Positions 42,205-53,034 of a stretch of DNA of 64,000 nucleotides are shown piece after piece. The position numbers were made by a program, and so were the translations under genes. Source of the DNA: Massospora cicadina. Its lineage: Eukaryota > Entomophthoromycota > Entomophthoromycetes > Entomophthorales > Entomophthoraceae. How positions within the stretch are numbered: the stretch's first letter is position 1; each line of letters starts with the position of its first letter. The stretch covers positions 16,875 through 80,874 of the forward strand of contig JAKSZP010014870.1 in the NCBI GenBank assembly GCA_022478985.1. Reading direction: 5' to 3'. The notes beneath the pieces were generated by a model. It did not search any database, was not told where the DNA came from, and was given only the letters and a program-made list of their open reading frames with translations.

Positions 42205-44519
42205 GAGGTTTGACACAATTTTAGTACACAAAAAGATAGCAAACTTTTGCCATATATAGATGATTCCTTATGCTTAATGTCTGGTTACCACTATGTTTCA
42301 ACTATAGATCTCACCAGTGGGTACTGGAAAATCAATTTGTTGCCTAAAGATTGTGAAAAATGCGCCCTTATTTCAAGTGAAGGACTATTTAAGCCCACTC
42401 AAATGCTGAAGGGGTTATATAACGCTCCTGTTCACCTTCTAATGCGCCATGGATGAATTCTTAAGCAATTTGAAACGCTCTTGTGTGCTAGTTTATCTTG
42501 ACAATATTACCATTTTTTGAGAGCCTTTACTGAGCACATAACTCATCTCAGGCAAGATTTTCAGAAGTTACAGCAAGCTTCACTAAAACTAAAGCTGTCA
42601 AAATGCTCCTTTTTCCAGAGTAAAATGATTTTTAGGTCCATAGGTAGATATAGCTTGAATATCTCCAATGGATGACAAGGTTATGGCCATTTCTATGATG
42701 TCCCTCCTAAATACATAAGTGATGTACAGGTTTTCTCAGGGATGGTGAGATAAAATTGCCAGTTTATTCCACATTTTGGTGATACTATGAGCCTATAATA
42801 TATTTATTGAAGAAGGGTATACCTTTCTAATGGAAAGAAGATCAACAGCAGACCTTTGACCTATTATGCATCGCTCTCTCCCACACTCCAGTACTTATAC
42901 ATCTTATTTTGATAAACCATTTTTACTTTTTACTGATGCTAGTGATCTAGCCATAGGAGCTATATTATCTCAGCACAACAAAAACTTGGTAGACCATCCC
43001 ATTGTTTATTATAGCAAAACCTTATTTAGAGCCAGATGCAACTAGTGCATTATGGAACGTAAATGCTTGGTGCTACTACTTACTATTAAGCATTTCCAGC
43101 TTTATTTATATGGGAAACATTTTACTATAATTACCAATCATGCTTTCTTGCAATGGCTACAGAAAATGAAGGATCCTGATGATATTTTAGCTGATGGGTG
43201 TTAAAACTTCAAAACTATGATTTCTCCATCATTCATCAGCTAGGGCCCATACACTAAAATGTGTATTGCTATCCATGCTCCCATATAAACTCTAACTGAC
43301 CCTGAGGAATATTGACTCTATGACCTCTTAACTAAATCACATTTATGGAAAGACAAATCCCTGGCCCTTCAAAAAAGAGTTATAAAAATGTTGAATCTTT
43401 GAGTCAAAAATGGTAAACTGTACAAACTAGTAGCTCAAAAATAGTTGCCCTATATGACCCTCAGCTCAAACTGACATCATATTGAAGGGACATCTGCAAG
43501 TTGGCCACAGGGGAATACTGGAAAATTATGAGTGGCTAAATACTCAATGCTACTGGGAGGGAACGCCTGATTGATCCAAGATGTACTAGAGTTCTGCCTG
43601 GTATGTAAAAATCAAGCTGGACCTAATCTATGACCTCAACCTCCAATGGTTCCACCCTCTGAACCCTTCCATACTATTAGTATTGATGTTGTGGGACCCC
43701 TCCACAAGCCTCTAATGGTCATTGCTTCCTCATAGCTATGGATCATTTAACTAAGTGGATTAAAGCTGTATCTCTACCCTCCACTTTGGCAAAAGCTACC
43801 CCCACAAGCTGATATAATTGGATTATCACCCAGCATTGGTGCTCTAATATAAAATTCTCTGATAACGGTCAAAATTTTCAATCAAAATTGGTAAATAGTT
43901 TAGGTGGCCTGATGGGATCCAATCAGGTATTTTCTACTCCCTATCATCCTGTAACCAGTGCAATGGTAAATTGAGTGAATGGTACTCTAACTTCAATTCT
44001 TTGAAAAATGGCCATAACTGACTCTCTCCATTAGCCCCAATATTTGCCTAGTGCAATTCTGGCCTATAGAATAAGATATTATCAAATTATTAAAATGTCT
44101 CCCTTTCAAGCATTGCATGGAAAAAATCTCCAGCTACCCTCTAAAGTGCAGGACATGTTATATTAAGCTTCTTCTGAAGCCTCTGAAGTTACTGTAAGCA
44201 TCACTTATGAGATTATCTTAATTCAGGCTCTGCCTTCTAAGAACTTATCTGCTACTACTAATCAAGATAATAATTGGTTTAATGACAAGCATGAACCATT
44301 GTACACCTTCCAACTGGATGATCTAGCCCTTTTCTACCATCATAGGCCTGGAGGTTATGATAAAATTGAGAACCAGCTGGTTGGGGCCCTACAAAGTTAT
44401 CTATAAATAAGGTAATGAAAATTTTATTGTGGTAGTCACTCAGAGCACTGTGGTAAATTGCATACATAGTCAATTTCTCTGAATGTTTTCCCCTCAGTGC
44501 CAAGATCTAGAGGAGGGCG
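42205..44519 (+). pseudogene. Ty3/gypsy element G5, 3' half of pol
   Basis: The plus strand starts inside RT (STQKDSKLLPYIDD at about 42225). It continues VSTIDLTSGYWKI, the active-site strand VYLDNITIF (second Asp lost), RNase H with FTDASDLAIGAILSQ at about 42940, and the integrase zinc domain with GHRGILENYEWL. The core shows SIDVVGP, SDNGQNFQSK and SAMVN (where the catalytic Glu region should be), and a C-terminal domain at 44300-44470. The gag, protease and 5' LTR are missing. Stops are frequent. Confidence 0.88.
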
Positions 44520-45280
44520 TTGTTGGAATTTCCATTTGAATCAAGGATTTTTGTGTGTCAGATGAAGGGAATCAAACCAATATATTGAAATAGATAAGAC
44601 TATTATTGTTGATTTTCCTCAACTATATTCAAGATCTTTTGATCTCAGGGATCAACCCCAACTAGATTCAAGACCTTTTGAAAGCAGTGTCAGACAATTG
44701 CAAAACCAATATTGTGAGAAGAGTGTTTGGTACAAAGATGATTGTAAAATTAGCTAAAAGACTTGGTTGATTTGCGGTAGAATCCTTCAAATTGGGGCAA
44801 TAATTCTATAAATATTACTAAAACTTGGCCAAATGGTTTAAGTTTAGATAGCCAGAATATTCCAAATCATCAGCGGAATCAAGGGAGCTCTTCTGAGGCC
44901 CCTCCCTGCCTTACCACTAATCTCATTTAAGCCATACCGTGGAGACCAGGCCCTTTTATAGGGTTAGAAGGGGTCCCAAAAGATGCAGATATTTTCTTGC
45001 ATGGTGAATGGCTCAAAATTATTAATTCATTACCTCATGGGCTTATCATACCCACTCTTGACCCTCCATCAGCATTTCTGATAAAGTGAGGTGAGATTTG
45101 AGAGCTTCAATAGGTCAAACAACCATATTTTCTTATTTGGCTTAAACCTAATAACAATTTAATGTGTACGCCCTTTGAGCTTAAAGTGAGTTTAATTACT
45201 AAGCCATAAAATTCTATATGGTTTATTTCTTACCTCCCAAAAGGCTTAATAAATATATAAAAACACCAACTTTATAGTTT
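44520..45280 (+). repeat. Probable 3' LTR of G5
   Basis: A purine tract (AGATCTAGAGGAGGG, 44502-44517) precedes TGTTGGAATTTCC at 44520, as a polypurine tract precedes a 3' LTR. The right end is not defined. AATAAATATATAAAAACACC near 45250 may be the poly(A) signal region. It does not resemble the G4 LTR. Confidence 0.5.
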
Positions 45281-46014
45281 TCTGTGTTCATTTTTTATTA
45301 CTTTTTGTGGTTTTATTCTCCCATTTTTTGGATTTTAGGGGATAAAAGTGCTGTTAAAATCTGGGCACTGGATGGTTGCTCACTTCTGGCCCTAGATTTC
45401 AGCTGCACAGATTTGTGGATCCTTGAGTTCATTTGATTGACTTTTATTAACTGGGGCAATAATAGTATAAAGACTATTATTAAATTTGAATTCCCAAAAG
45501 CCACATTGAGTGTATTGTCCAATGCTAGACAGGTGCTTCTTCATCTTGAAGATGTTCTTGTACTGGTAAGAAACACTTTCCCTATTTCCTTCTAGCAGAG
45601 CCAAGTGGAAACTTTGATAACTTGAGGATATCTGATCCTTACGCTCTTCTCTAAAGATTAATGTTAAACAACTAATGTTAAAACAACTAAGTTATCAGGT
45701 TTTATCTACTTTTATTAGGGAATATTTGGGGATTTATAGTTAAAATTGACACAACTTTTCAGCTATCTGCTGGGAATTATTTGTGCTTCTATGCCGGTTT
45801 GATCCTCAAGTGTTAGGCACCAAATCTCATCAAGTACTGTTGCCTTGAGTTTCTTAGGCAGCATAATCCTTGGCTGTTTGGTGACCAAACAATTGATATT
45901 AGGGACTCAAATCAATTTTTTGGCCAATGAAAATCCTACTCTTTACCTTCAGCGTTCAAACACTTTGATGATTTCTGATGACAACCCATTTGTTCCACTC
46001 TGAATGATTCTTTA
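45281..46014. other. CpG-poor sequence, unassigned
   Basis: No domain or recurring repeat recognised. Short open stretches at 45313-45604 look spurious. Confidence 0.35.
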
Positions 46015-46225
46015 TACTTCAACTATTGGGTGTTGCTCCCATATCAAATTATTGCTTAATTTTGTTGGGGATGATTGCTGATGATAATCTCATCAGTCAG
46101 CGACCTCTGCTGAGATATTAAATGATTTACTGCAATAATTTGACTGTCAGGTGTTATTCCCTCATCAAATTCATACTTAATATCATCAGGGATGATGCTC
46201 AACAATAATCCCATCAGTCAGCCAA
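46015..46225 (+). repeat. Tandem repeat of about 115 bp, two units
   Basis: The first unit has GGTGTTGCTCCCATATCAAATT ... GGGGATGATTGCTGATGATAATCTCATCAGTCAGC. The second has GGTGTTATTCCCTCATCAAATT ... GGGATGATGCTCAACAATAATCCCATCAGTCAGCC. The spacing between GGTGTT motifs is about 115 bp. Confidence 0.7.
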
Positions 46226-47380
46226 TGTTGTCAATACTGTACAATTATAACTTAATTATCAAATTTATTAATTGGTTAAAAGGTTGGATTATGTGGTCAT
46301 CTCAAATTACAACAAGCACCAGTGAGCATATCAACAACCAAAAATCTAACAATCAAGGATCAACCCTAACTTGGGCAATCAAATATTATTCATCTGAAAC
46401 TTCCTAGTATCAGGGTCCAAATTAATCTATGCGGCAATCAAAATTTTGTCTAACATATGTGACCAGCATGCTGCAGAATTTCCAATTGGTAATGAGTATA
46501 GATCATAGCTCAGAATGCTTGGAGATTTATCAAGAAAAAACCCCTGATCTCCCATATAATTATGTTTCTAAGCAAATAAAGACTACTCACTTTTTGCCAT
46601 TAACAATTTGGCCTACCTCTAAGTCATTTAGGAACAAAAACATATCTAGGAACACCACTTGAGGAATTGTATCCTGAGTGAGGACTTTTTGGCCAAGAAA
46701 AGTAAAACTTATAATATAACACCCAGGAACTTTAGGTCTCTTACCTCAAAAATAAAGAATGAGTGGTATAACACCCCCTTCATCCTGACAATTATCAGCA
46801 CACTCCATGACAGCAAGTGTCATCAGAGTTCATATAAAATTCTTAAATCTCTATCATGAGACTTAACTGCTATCATAAGAAAGTATTTGAAGCATGATCC
46901 AAGTCAAGAGAGGATATGTCATGTGTCATGTTAACTTAAATCTAGTCCCTAAATCTTTTTTGCACATTTGCTCTAGTTATCACTTTGCTAATTAGTTGAG
47001 TGAATGTGACACTTTTAAAGAAATTATGTACTGTTATAGTTCAAAAGTGTGCAAGCATTGATCATTCTTTCAACTGCTAGAACCCTTTCTATATTATCAC
47101 ACAAAATTCTTCATTGATTATTATTCTAAATATAAGCACTGTTATATCCATTATACTCACTGTCAATTATACACATAAAATCTGGATAATGTTTAGAGGC
47201 TGAACAATCAATTTTAAATACCCAAAAACTATATGAAGAAGTATACCATTTTTTAAACTATATTGACTGTTTTTGGAAGTTATCTCTGGCATAGCCAATT
47301 CTACACCAGAGACCAAGTATTAAGCACCATATAGTTGCCTCTATATAGTACTCTGTGGGATGAGACCTTTGTCTTTGTGC
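46226..47380. other. Spacer with short open frames, no supported gene
   Basis: Frames at 46192-46407, 46429-46662 and 46659-46859 are short, lack domains and sit in AT-rich sequence. I do not call them genes. Confidence 0.4.
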
Positions 47381-47475
47381 AATGGCTCAGTTAGTAAAAA
47401 GTTCAAAGTCCCAGTGTATGATCAAACCTGTGCAAGTAGAGTTTTTAAGTCCTCACTCTACACCAACCAAGCCTT
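47380..47475 (+). mobile_element. Decayed tRNA-derived SINE head
   Basis: An A-box match (TGGCTCAGTTAGT at 47393) is followed 35 bases later by a B-box-like GATCAAACC. The text then reads TTTTTAAGTCCTCACTCTACACC, resembling a SINE body. The anticodon region does not fold. It is older than the SINE at 9171. Confidence 0.4.
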
Positions 47476-48009
47476 GAAAATTTTAGCTATAAAAACTAAA
47501 AAGACAATATTTCACTTATAAAATAAAATTAACTGTTAGTTTTCATGATAAGCTACATAAAACTATTAACAATTAGGGATATAAGTCAATCACATATTAT
47601 ACTAGTTTAAATAAGCATATAATGAAATCTATAAATGAAGCACCAAACATTTATACCAAATTTATTAACTAACAAGATTGATGCTACCCAGTGTAACATT
47701 ATACTATATTTTAAACTTACAATTCTGCTTTGCGTTTTATATTCAGGGCCTTTAATTTATATATAATCCATTTTCTACATAATTTCTAATGTCTTATATT
47801 TGCTTTGTCATACTGATGAAACTTATAAATATTGACTGGTACTTTTCTTGTATCAAGCCAACATGCTTTTGTAAAAAATCATGTTCAAATTATACACGTT
47901 AAAGTTTATTCTCTCCTTTTATTGTCTATATTACATTGCACTACATTACCCAATTATTGTTTTATCTGCTTATACCTATTATTATCCCAGAAATTTTGAT
48001 ATATCAATA

Positions 48010-48124
48010 CAGTGGTTCCCAAAGTGGTTCATGTGGAGATCAGGGGTCCATGAAACCGCTGAGGGGGTCAGTAGAAAATTAAAATTAATTTGGGGAATTA
48101 TATGAACCACTTTAGGAACCACTG
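48010..48124. mobile_element. hAT-like MITE with 21-bp terminal inverted repeats
   Basis: The left end CAGTGGTTCCCAAAGTGGTTC (48010-48030) is matched by the right end GAACCACTTTAGGAACCACTG (48104-48124) with 20 of 21 bases. CAGTGGTTC-x-CAA termini are typical of hAT transposons. A further inverted copy, AGTTTGGGAACCATTG, lies at 48363-48378, so the 115-bp unit may sit inside a longer ~370-bp element. A clear 8-bp target duplication is not visible. Nothing is encoded. Confidence 0.75.
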
Positions 48125-48784
48125 ATCTAATCAAAAATTTAATTCTGTTTTGTGTGTGGTGTGAAGTGCATGCAACAATTTTTAGTTTTGGACAAAAAGC
48201 AGCATCAATTTTTATCGTTACAAAGATAGCAAATGTTACATAGTTAATTTTATTTACTTTTGATACCTTCTTGATTTTTAGATTTATTTAAGCCAGGTTT
48301 TTGCAATGAGAAGGGGTTTATCAGTGAAATAATGCATCAAGAAGAGGTCTGTTGGTGAAATAAGTTTGGGAACCATTGCATTAAAACAGCACAATCAACA
48401 ACACAACAAATATGTCAAACAAAAAATCATTTTAGGTACTAAAGATATCAAATAGGATAGCTTTTTTAGTTTATGGCAGAACATAAAACTTGGTTATCAA
48501 AAGTAACAATCTAAGATTTTTAGAAAACCCCTATTTTAAAGCAGGTCAGCTTTATATCATAAATACAAACTATAAATTAAGTTTAAGCCTAACAAGTTAA
48601 ATAATTACCATTGAGAAAATTAATTATAAAAATATGCTCATTTAGATACCTTTAAGCTTTTACTGATAATATATTGTAGCTTGTTGAACACATCTAAAAA
48701 TATTAAAGAAATATAAAAATATATCAAGCAAAAATGCCAAAACAAATGGTAAACATAGAATACAACTAGATTTATTTAAATTAA
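48125..48784. other. AT-rich spacer, no gene seen
   Basis: Apart from the outer hAT-like terminus at 48363-48378, no structure is recognised. Confidence 0.4.
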
Positions 48785-49955
48785 GCCAACCAGGGGACGG
48801 ATATACTGAGCCCTCAAAGAGCAAAATAACAAAAAACCCTAACTACTGAACCAAAACACCCACATGAGCATTTCAAAACAAGATGACAAAAATCAACCTG
48901 GTGGGAAAGTGGCTAACTGCTAACATACCATGGCAGAGGGGGAGGGGGGACCAGAAGGTGGGTTAGTACCTAAACCAATCCCATGCTTGGCTTTGACTAA
49001 TGCAGACAGCAAAGGTGTGGGAGCATCTGCAGTGTGAGGCGCAAGATACTCAAAGGGAGGGTCAATTTAGAGAAGCTGGGCCATGCTAAGGGCCTTAAAA
49101 TAATTAGCAAGGTGATGCTCAGTATCCATGCATAAATCGGGTATATAAGACATCTGGGTGGCATCTGCAGAGGAAATATTTACATTATTATAAACTGATT
49201 GTGCAAAAGTTCTCATAACAGCAAATTTATAGCATTGTGCAACTTTGTGATTTCAGATTGGATGATGCAGGGAAAATCAGAGGGAATGTGGGCTTGGGGC
49301 AACATCCTACTAGTATGGAGATTGCTTGACAGTAAGCTTTATGGAGGGGATGATTTTTAGGGGAAGCAGCTGTCATCACGGTGAGCTGATGTTCACTGAG
49401 GAATGATTTGGCATCTGTCTTATGAATATGAATATGCTGCTTGGGGTTGGGCAGTGTATCAAAATCAGAGTTCCAAAATTGATCAAAGGCAATGACTGGG
49501 TGAGGATAGGATAGTTTCACTTGATTCGTTAACCTCATCCAATAATTACTATAGATTTTGGTTAAGTTTGGTGGAAGCAGCAATGGAAATTTGGGTATGG
49601 GGAGTAAAATGGATGGCACTCAGGTGGAAATGGTAGTCCAAGCCTGATCCTGATTGGCTGAACTCAATGCAGGTGGTTGAGTGAGGCGGGAGGTATGAGT
49701 GGAGGCGGAATCTTTGCACTGGCCCATCAATGGAGTGAACTGAAGTGGAAGGGGCAGCAAAACACCCTGTGCAGAAGCAGTTGGTGCTGCTGCCAAGGTG
49801 GAGATGGTGTCAGCAGTGCAGGGACAAGTTTTTTTAGTATAGTATATAGAAAAACAGATAGGGCAAACATGTTGACCCTAGCCCAAAGGCAATGATCTGG
49901 CTCTGACATAAAACACAACTTGAAACAAATAAAAGGTATTTCCATGATGCACTCT
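48785..49955 (-). mobile_element. Unknown element family U, copy 2
   Basis: The minus-strand frame at 49227-49619 (130 codons) aligns with the U frame at 27900-28283. Shared text includes a Pro-rich lead, SDFDTLP against SDFDETPP, and HQLTVMTAASPKNHPLHKAYCQAIS against HQLTLAAVTSPQCPTLCKAVAQS. The left boundary GCCAACCAGGGG (48785) equals that of copy 1 (27429), and CATGGCAGAGGGGGAGGGGG-type text follows in both. No catalytic motif is seen. Confidence 0.55.
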
Positions 49956-50015
49956 ATATTAGTAGATTCCTAGGTGAAAAGGTACAAAAGTGGTAAGCAA
50001 AATAATAGTGATCAT

Positions 50016-51497
50016 CTAAGGTTTTTTGGGCTTTTTAGAGGTTGGGTCAGAATAACTGTCAAAATATTGGCGCTTTTCTCTTTTAAAAGTACCAGAAGTA
50101 TGAGATGATGAAACATGGGAAGTTCTATTCTTAGAAGTGTCTGGATTAATTGGTATGACATCCCTCACAACACTTGAAAGGCGGGAAGGTATTTTGGGTG
50201 CAAAAGGATGGATGGAAGGAGACCTATTGATGAAAGCCTTTTCATTAGATACAGGTTGGATAATCGGAGAGGGTTGAACGAAAGCAGGCTTGTTAGGTAA
50301 GGTAGGTTCATCATGACTCGATGAAAAAATGTCAACCTCAGTTTCCCTGAGATAACATTCAAGTTCGAAGTTTTCTTCCTTGATCTTTCGTGATTCTTTC
50401 AAATAATATTTAAGCCCGTCTTCAAAATTAAAGAAACGCTGCTTAGCAACAATTGAATCTAGAACGTAAAGAAACGCTCTATTCAATTCAGATCTTTGGT
50501 TAAGGTGAGCTTTTACTTCTTGGGGTAGCTCTTGATCTACAATACAAATATGTTGAGTAAAAAAGCCGTAATTTTATACTGTTAAAAATGAAGCTCGTTT
50601 GCAAAGGTTAGATTAACTATAGAATGGGAAAAATTCAGTCAAAAAGCCAGTATAACCATCGAGTATTTACAATACATACCTTTGCCATTCGCCCAAATAA
50701 AATATATTGCAAATCATTTTTAGAAAAGTAAATAAAAAAGAAATCAAGAATCTGCTCCACAAACTTTTCATACAATAAATAAAATGAGCAAGCAATGTTT
50801 TTTATTTTTAGATTAAAACTTGTATTCAGTCATACTCATGTCAATAAAACAAACTAACAGGTATAATTAACTAGATTTCCACAATGTATAATTAGTTGCT
50901 ATAAGAAAATAGCTTAAAGGGAAGAAAATTGGTCCAACTTTGAATGGCAAACTTAAGCACGAAAAGTAAAATCTAACTTTAACAAAAAATCTCCAAGCGA
51001 TAGAAAAGTAAGGTCTCTCCAGTAGTTAAAAAGCCAATTAGTTTATGTATATAATGATAATAGGTATAATAGCTAAAATATTTAAATTCTTAAGCTAGCT
51101 GCTGATTTTAAAGGTGTTAATAATGATATATGAGATACTTATAAGGACATAAACTATAATACTTGTTCTTTAGAATGAAATGCCTAAAAAGGATATAGCA
51201 ACGATGCATTGAAACTAAAAACCATTCCAGCAGAAAGAAATAAAAAGGCTTTGTCCCACATTATTTTAACAAACTTAAAGAATGATGTAAATAACTAATT
51301 CAGTAGTCATAATGACTAGAAAATATTACTAGACAATAATAAGGAAATTATCAGATGAAGTAAATCTTAAAGGTATTCGAGCGTGAAAAGTTTTTAGATA
51401 GAAGAGTTAAATATCAACCTTTATAACATTCACACTTAGTTCAATCAACTTTGAGCATAAAAATAAAATAAAGGTTATACTAATTACCGTTGGTCAT
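50016..51497 (-). CDS. Probable host gene, unknown 176-residue protein
   Basis: The large exon is 50016-50536, entered by a TTGTATTGTAG acceptor. A candidate first exon (51488-51497, ATGACCAACG) ends at GTAATT and is in matching phase. Splicing gives MTNDQELPQEVKAHLNQRSELNRAF-, with a 951-nt intron that may hide more exons. The N-terminal third is predicted helical (KAHLNQRSELNRAFLYVLD; EDGLKYYLKESRKIKEENFELE). The middle is Pro/Ser-rich and disordered, and the C-terminus is basic (FKREKRQY ... SKKPKKP), suggesting nuclear localisation. No domain is recognised. CpGs are present and there are no internal stops in the large exon, unlike the surrounding repeats. The start is uncertain. Confidence 0.5.
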
Positions 51498-51553
51498 ATT
51501 AAAAAGCTGACAAGTGTTTAGAGAGATGCTATCTAGTTCTCTTTCATTACTTA

Positions 51554-51930
51554 CTAGCATCCAGATATCCGGACTTTGTTACGGTGTTTATAGCTTATTC
51601 GATAATTCATATTGGTAAACCACTAAACCGCTTAGCTAAACCATTGAGTATACTAAATCAGCCAATCACTACTTCTTTGTAAAACTAAACTTATTGAAAT
51701 TGAAATAATCAAAACCACCAACCACTTACCAAAACCAATTAACTTATCGAATCAACCAATCACTAACCGCTTATTAAAACCGACAAGTTTAACTAACCCA
51801 AAACCGCCAGCCGTTTGGCAAAACCATTTAAACTATCGAATCAACCGAATATCAAATTGCTCAGCCATAACAATATATCGAATTCCATTAAAAAGAGTAA
51901 ATTTTTACTTCTTACGTATATAACTTTTTT
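51554..51930 (-). mobile_element. Helitron-like H1 copy in reverse, 3' end near a gene start
   Basis: Read on the minus strand, the element ends CACCGTAACAAAGTCCGGATATC-TGGATGCTAG, with CTAG at 51554-51557 and a degraded hairpin (CCG ... CGG) before it. The interior (51580-51900) is the reverse of the H1 minisatellite: AACCACCAACCACTTACC, AATCAACCAATCACTAACC, AACCGCCAGCCGTTTGGC. It lies 57 bp upstream of the probable ATG at 51497. Confidence 0.6.
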
Positions 51931-52296
51931 TAAATTTTGAAAATTAAAAATCCAGCTTCGAGGTGCACACGGACCTCCTCCCATCCACCTATAGCCAAAT
52001 TTTCAAAACTCTACATGATGTAGTTTTGGCTGGGCATTGTGCACATGCACACACACTTGCTTTTTAACCAACTTCAAAAAAGGAGGAGGTTCTCAATTGT
52101 CTTTTGTGTATATTTTTTTCTGGATGTTCGCGCATAACTCTAGAACTACTTAGCTGATTTGAATGATCTTTTTCAAAAAAAGAGGATACTAAAACTTTAG
52201 TCCTATTTTACTTTTGTAAATATTGGTCCAGTATCTGACTATTAATTTAGTAAGTGTATTAAAATGGTCCGGAAGCGATGGATTTCAATTGTGGGA
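51931..52296 (+). repeat. Dispersed repeat with AAGGAGGAGGTTCTCAATT
   Basis: Bases 52075-52215 match the reverse complement of 27010-27150. Core text is AACTTCAAAAAAGGAGGAGG, TTCGCGCATAACTC, then GAATGATCTTTTTCAAAAAAAG. It adjoins H1 ends at 27 kb and here and may be an internal part of a larger Helitron-like element. Confidence 0.6.
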
Positions 52297-52660
52297 ATAT
52301 TCATCTATATATATAAATGAATGTCTGTCTGTCCCGAATGTATTCCTATACCATTCATCCAATTGTGATGAAACTTTGGTGAGTTGTTGTGTGCATGCCT
52401 AAGAAGGTTTATGAATTTTTAAAAAAATATTATTTTAATAATAAAATAAAAAGTTTTATATGCAACAAGTGAAAATCCTATATATACTTCGACGGTATTA
52501 GCTATATTGTTACAGCTGAGCAGTTTGATATTCAGCTGATTTGATATTTTAAATGGTTTTGTTAAGTGGTTAGTGGTCATTCGGGTATTTAACAAGTTTA
52601 TCTAAATCAAAACTTTGAATCAAAAGTCCAATTGATTTTAAAAATATATCCTCTAGCATA
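52297..52660 (+). mobile_element. Helitron-like H1, 5' terminus
   Basis: Starts TCTATATATATAAATGAATGTCTGTCTGTCC; Helitrons begin with TC. It continues through the CATCCAATTGTGATGAAAC and GTTACAGCTGAGCAGTTTGATATTCAGCTGATT modules shared with 30430, 31440 and 62640. It is truncated before LINE B. Confidence 0.6.
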
Positions 52661-53034
52661 ATCGTCTTTTTTCTCTCTCGCATACATCACTTTTTAAAAC
52701 AAAAAGCGAACTGAATAAGAATTGAGAGAGCAACCAACTGCCAGTGCGCACTGCAATTATAGAGCAGTGAACAATGGCCAACCACCCAAATGCAGGGAAG
52801 TCAATCCGCCCATCTGTGCACAGCACATAGAAACAGATGACTTGCCTGTGATGATATTAATTAATAATAATAATATAAAGGATGCTATGATGGATATACC
52901 ATCTAACAAACTTCCCACTGGCCCAAGCCCCACACAACTAGAAATGGGAAAGGGCAATACAACATATGTATGTCAAGTAATGATCTGGCAACATGAACAG
53001 CAATGAAACATGTGAATGCATCAATGGGTCATGG

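Noticed and set aside
52305..52330. GTCTGTCTGTC short tandem repeat as a CRISPR-like or regulatory array
   Set aside because: It is a four-base microsatellite at the H1 5' end, present in the related end at 62445; there are no spacers.
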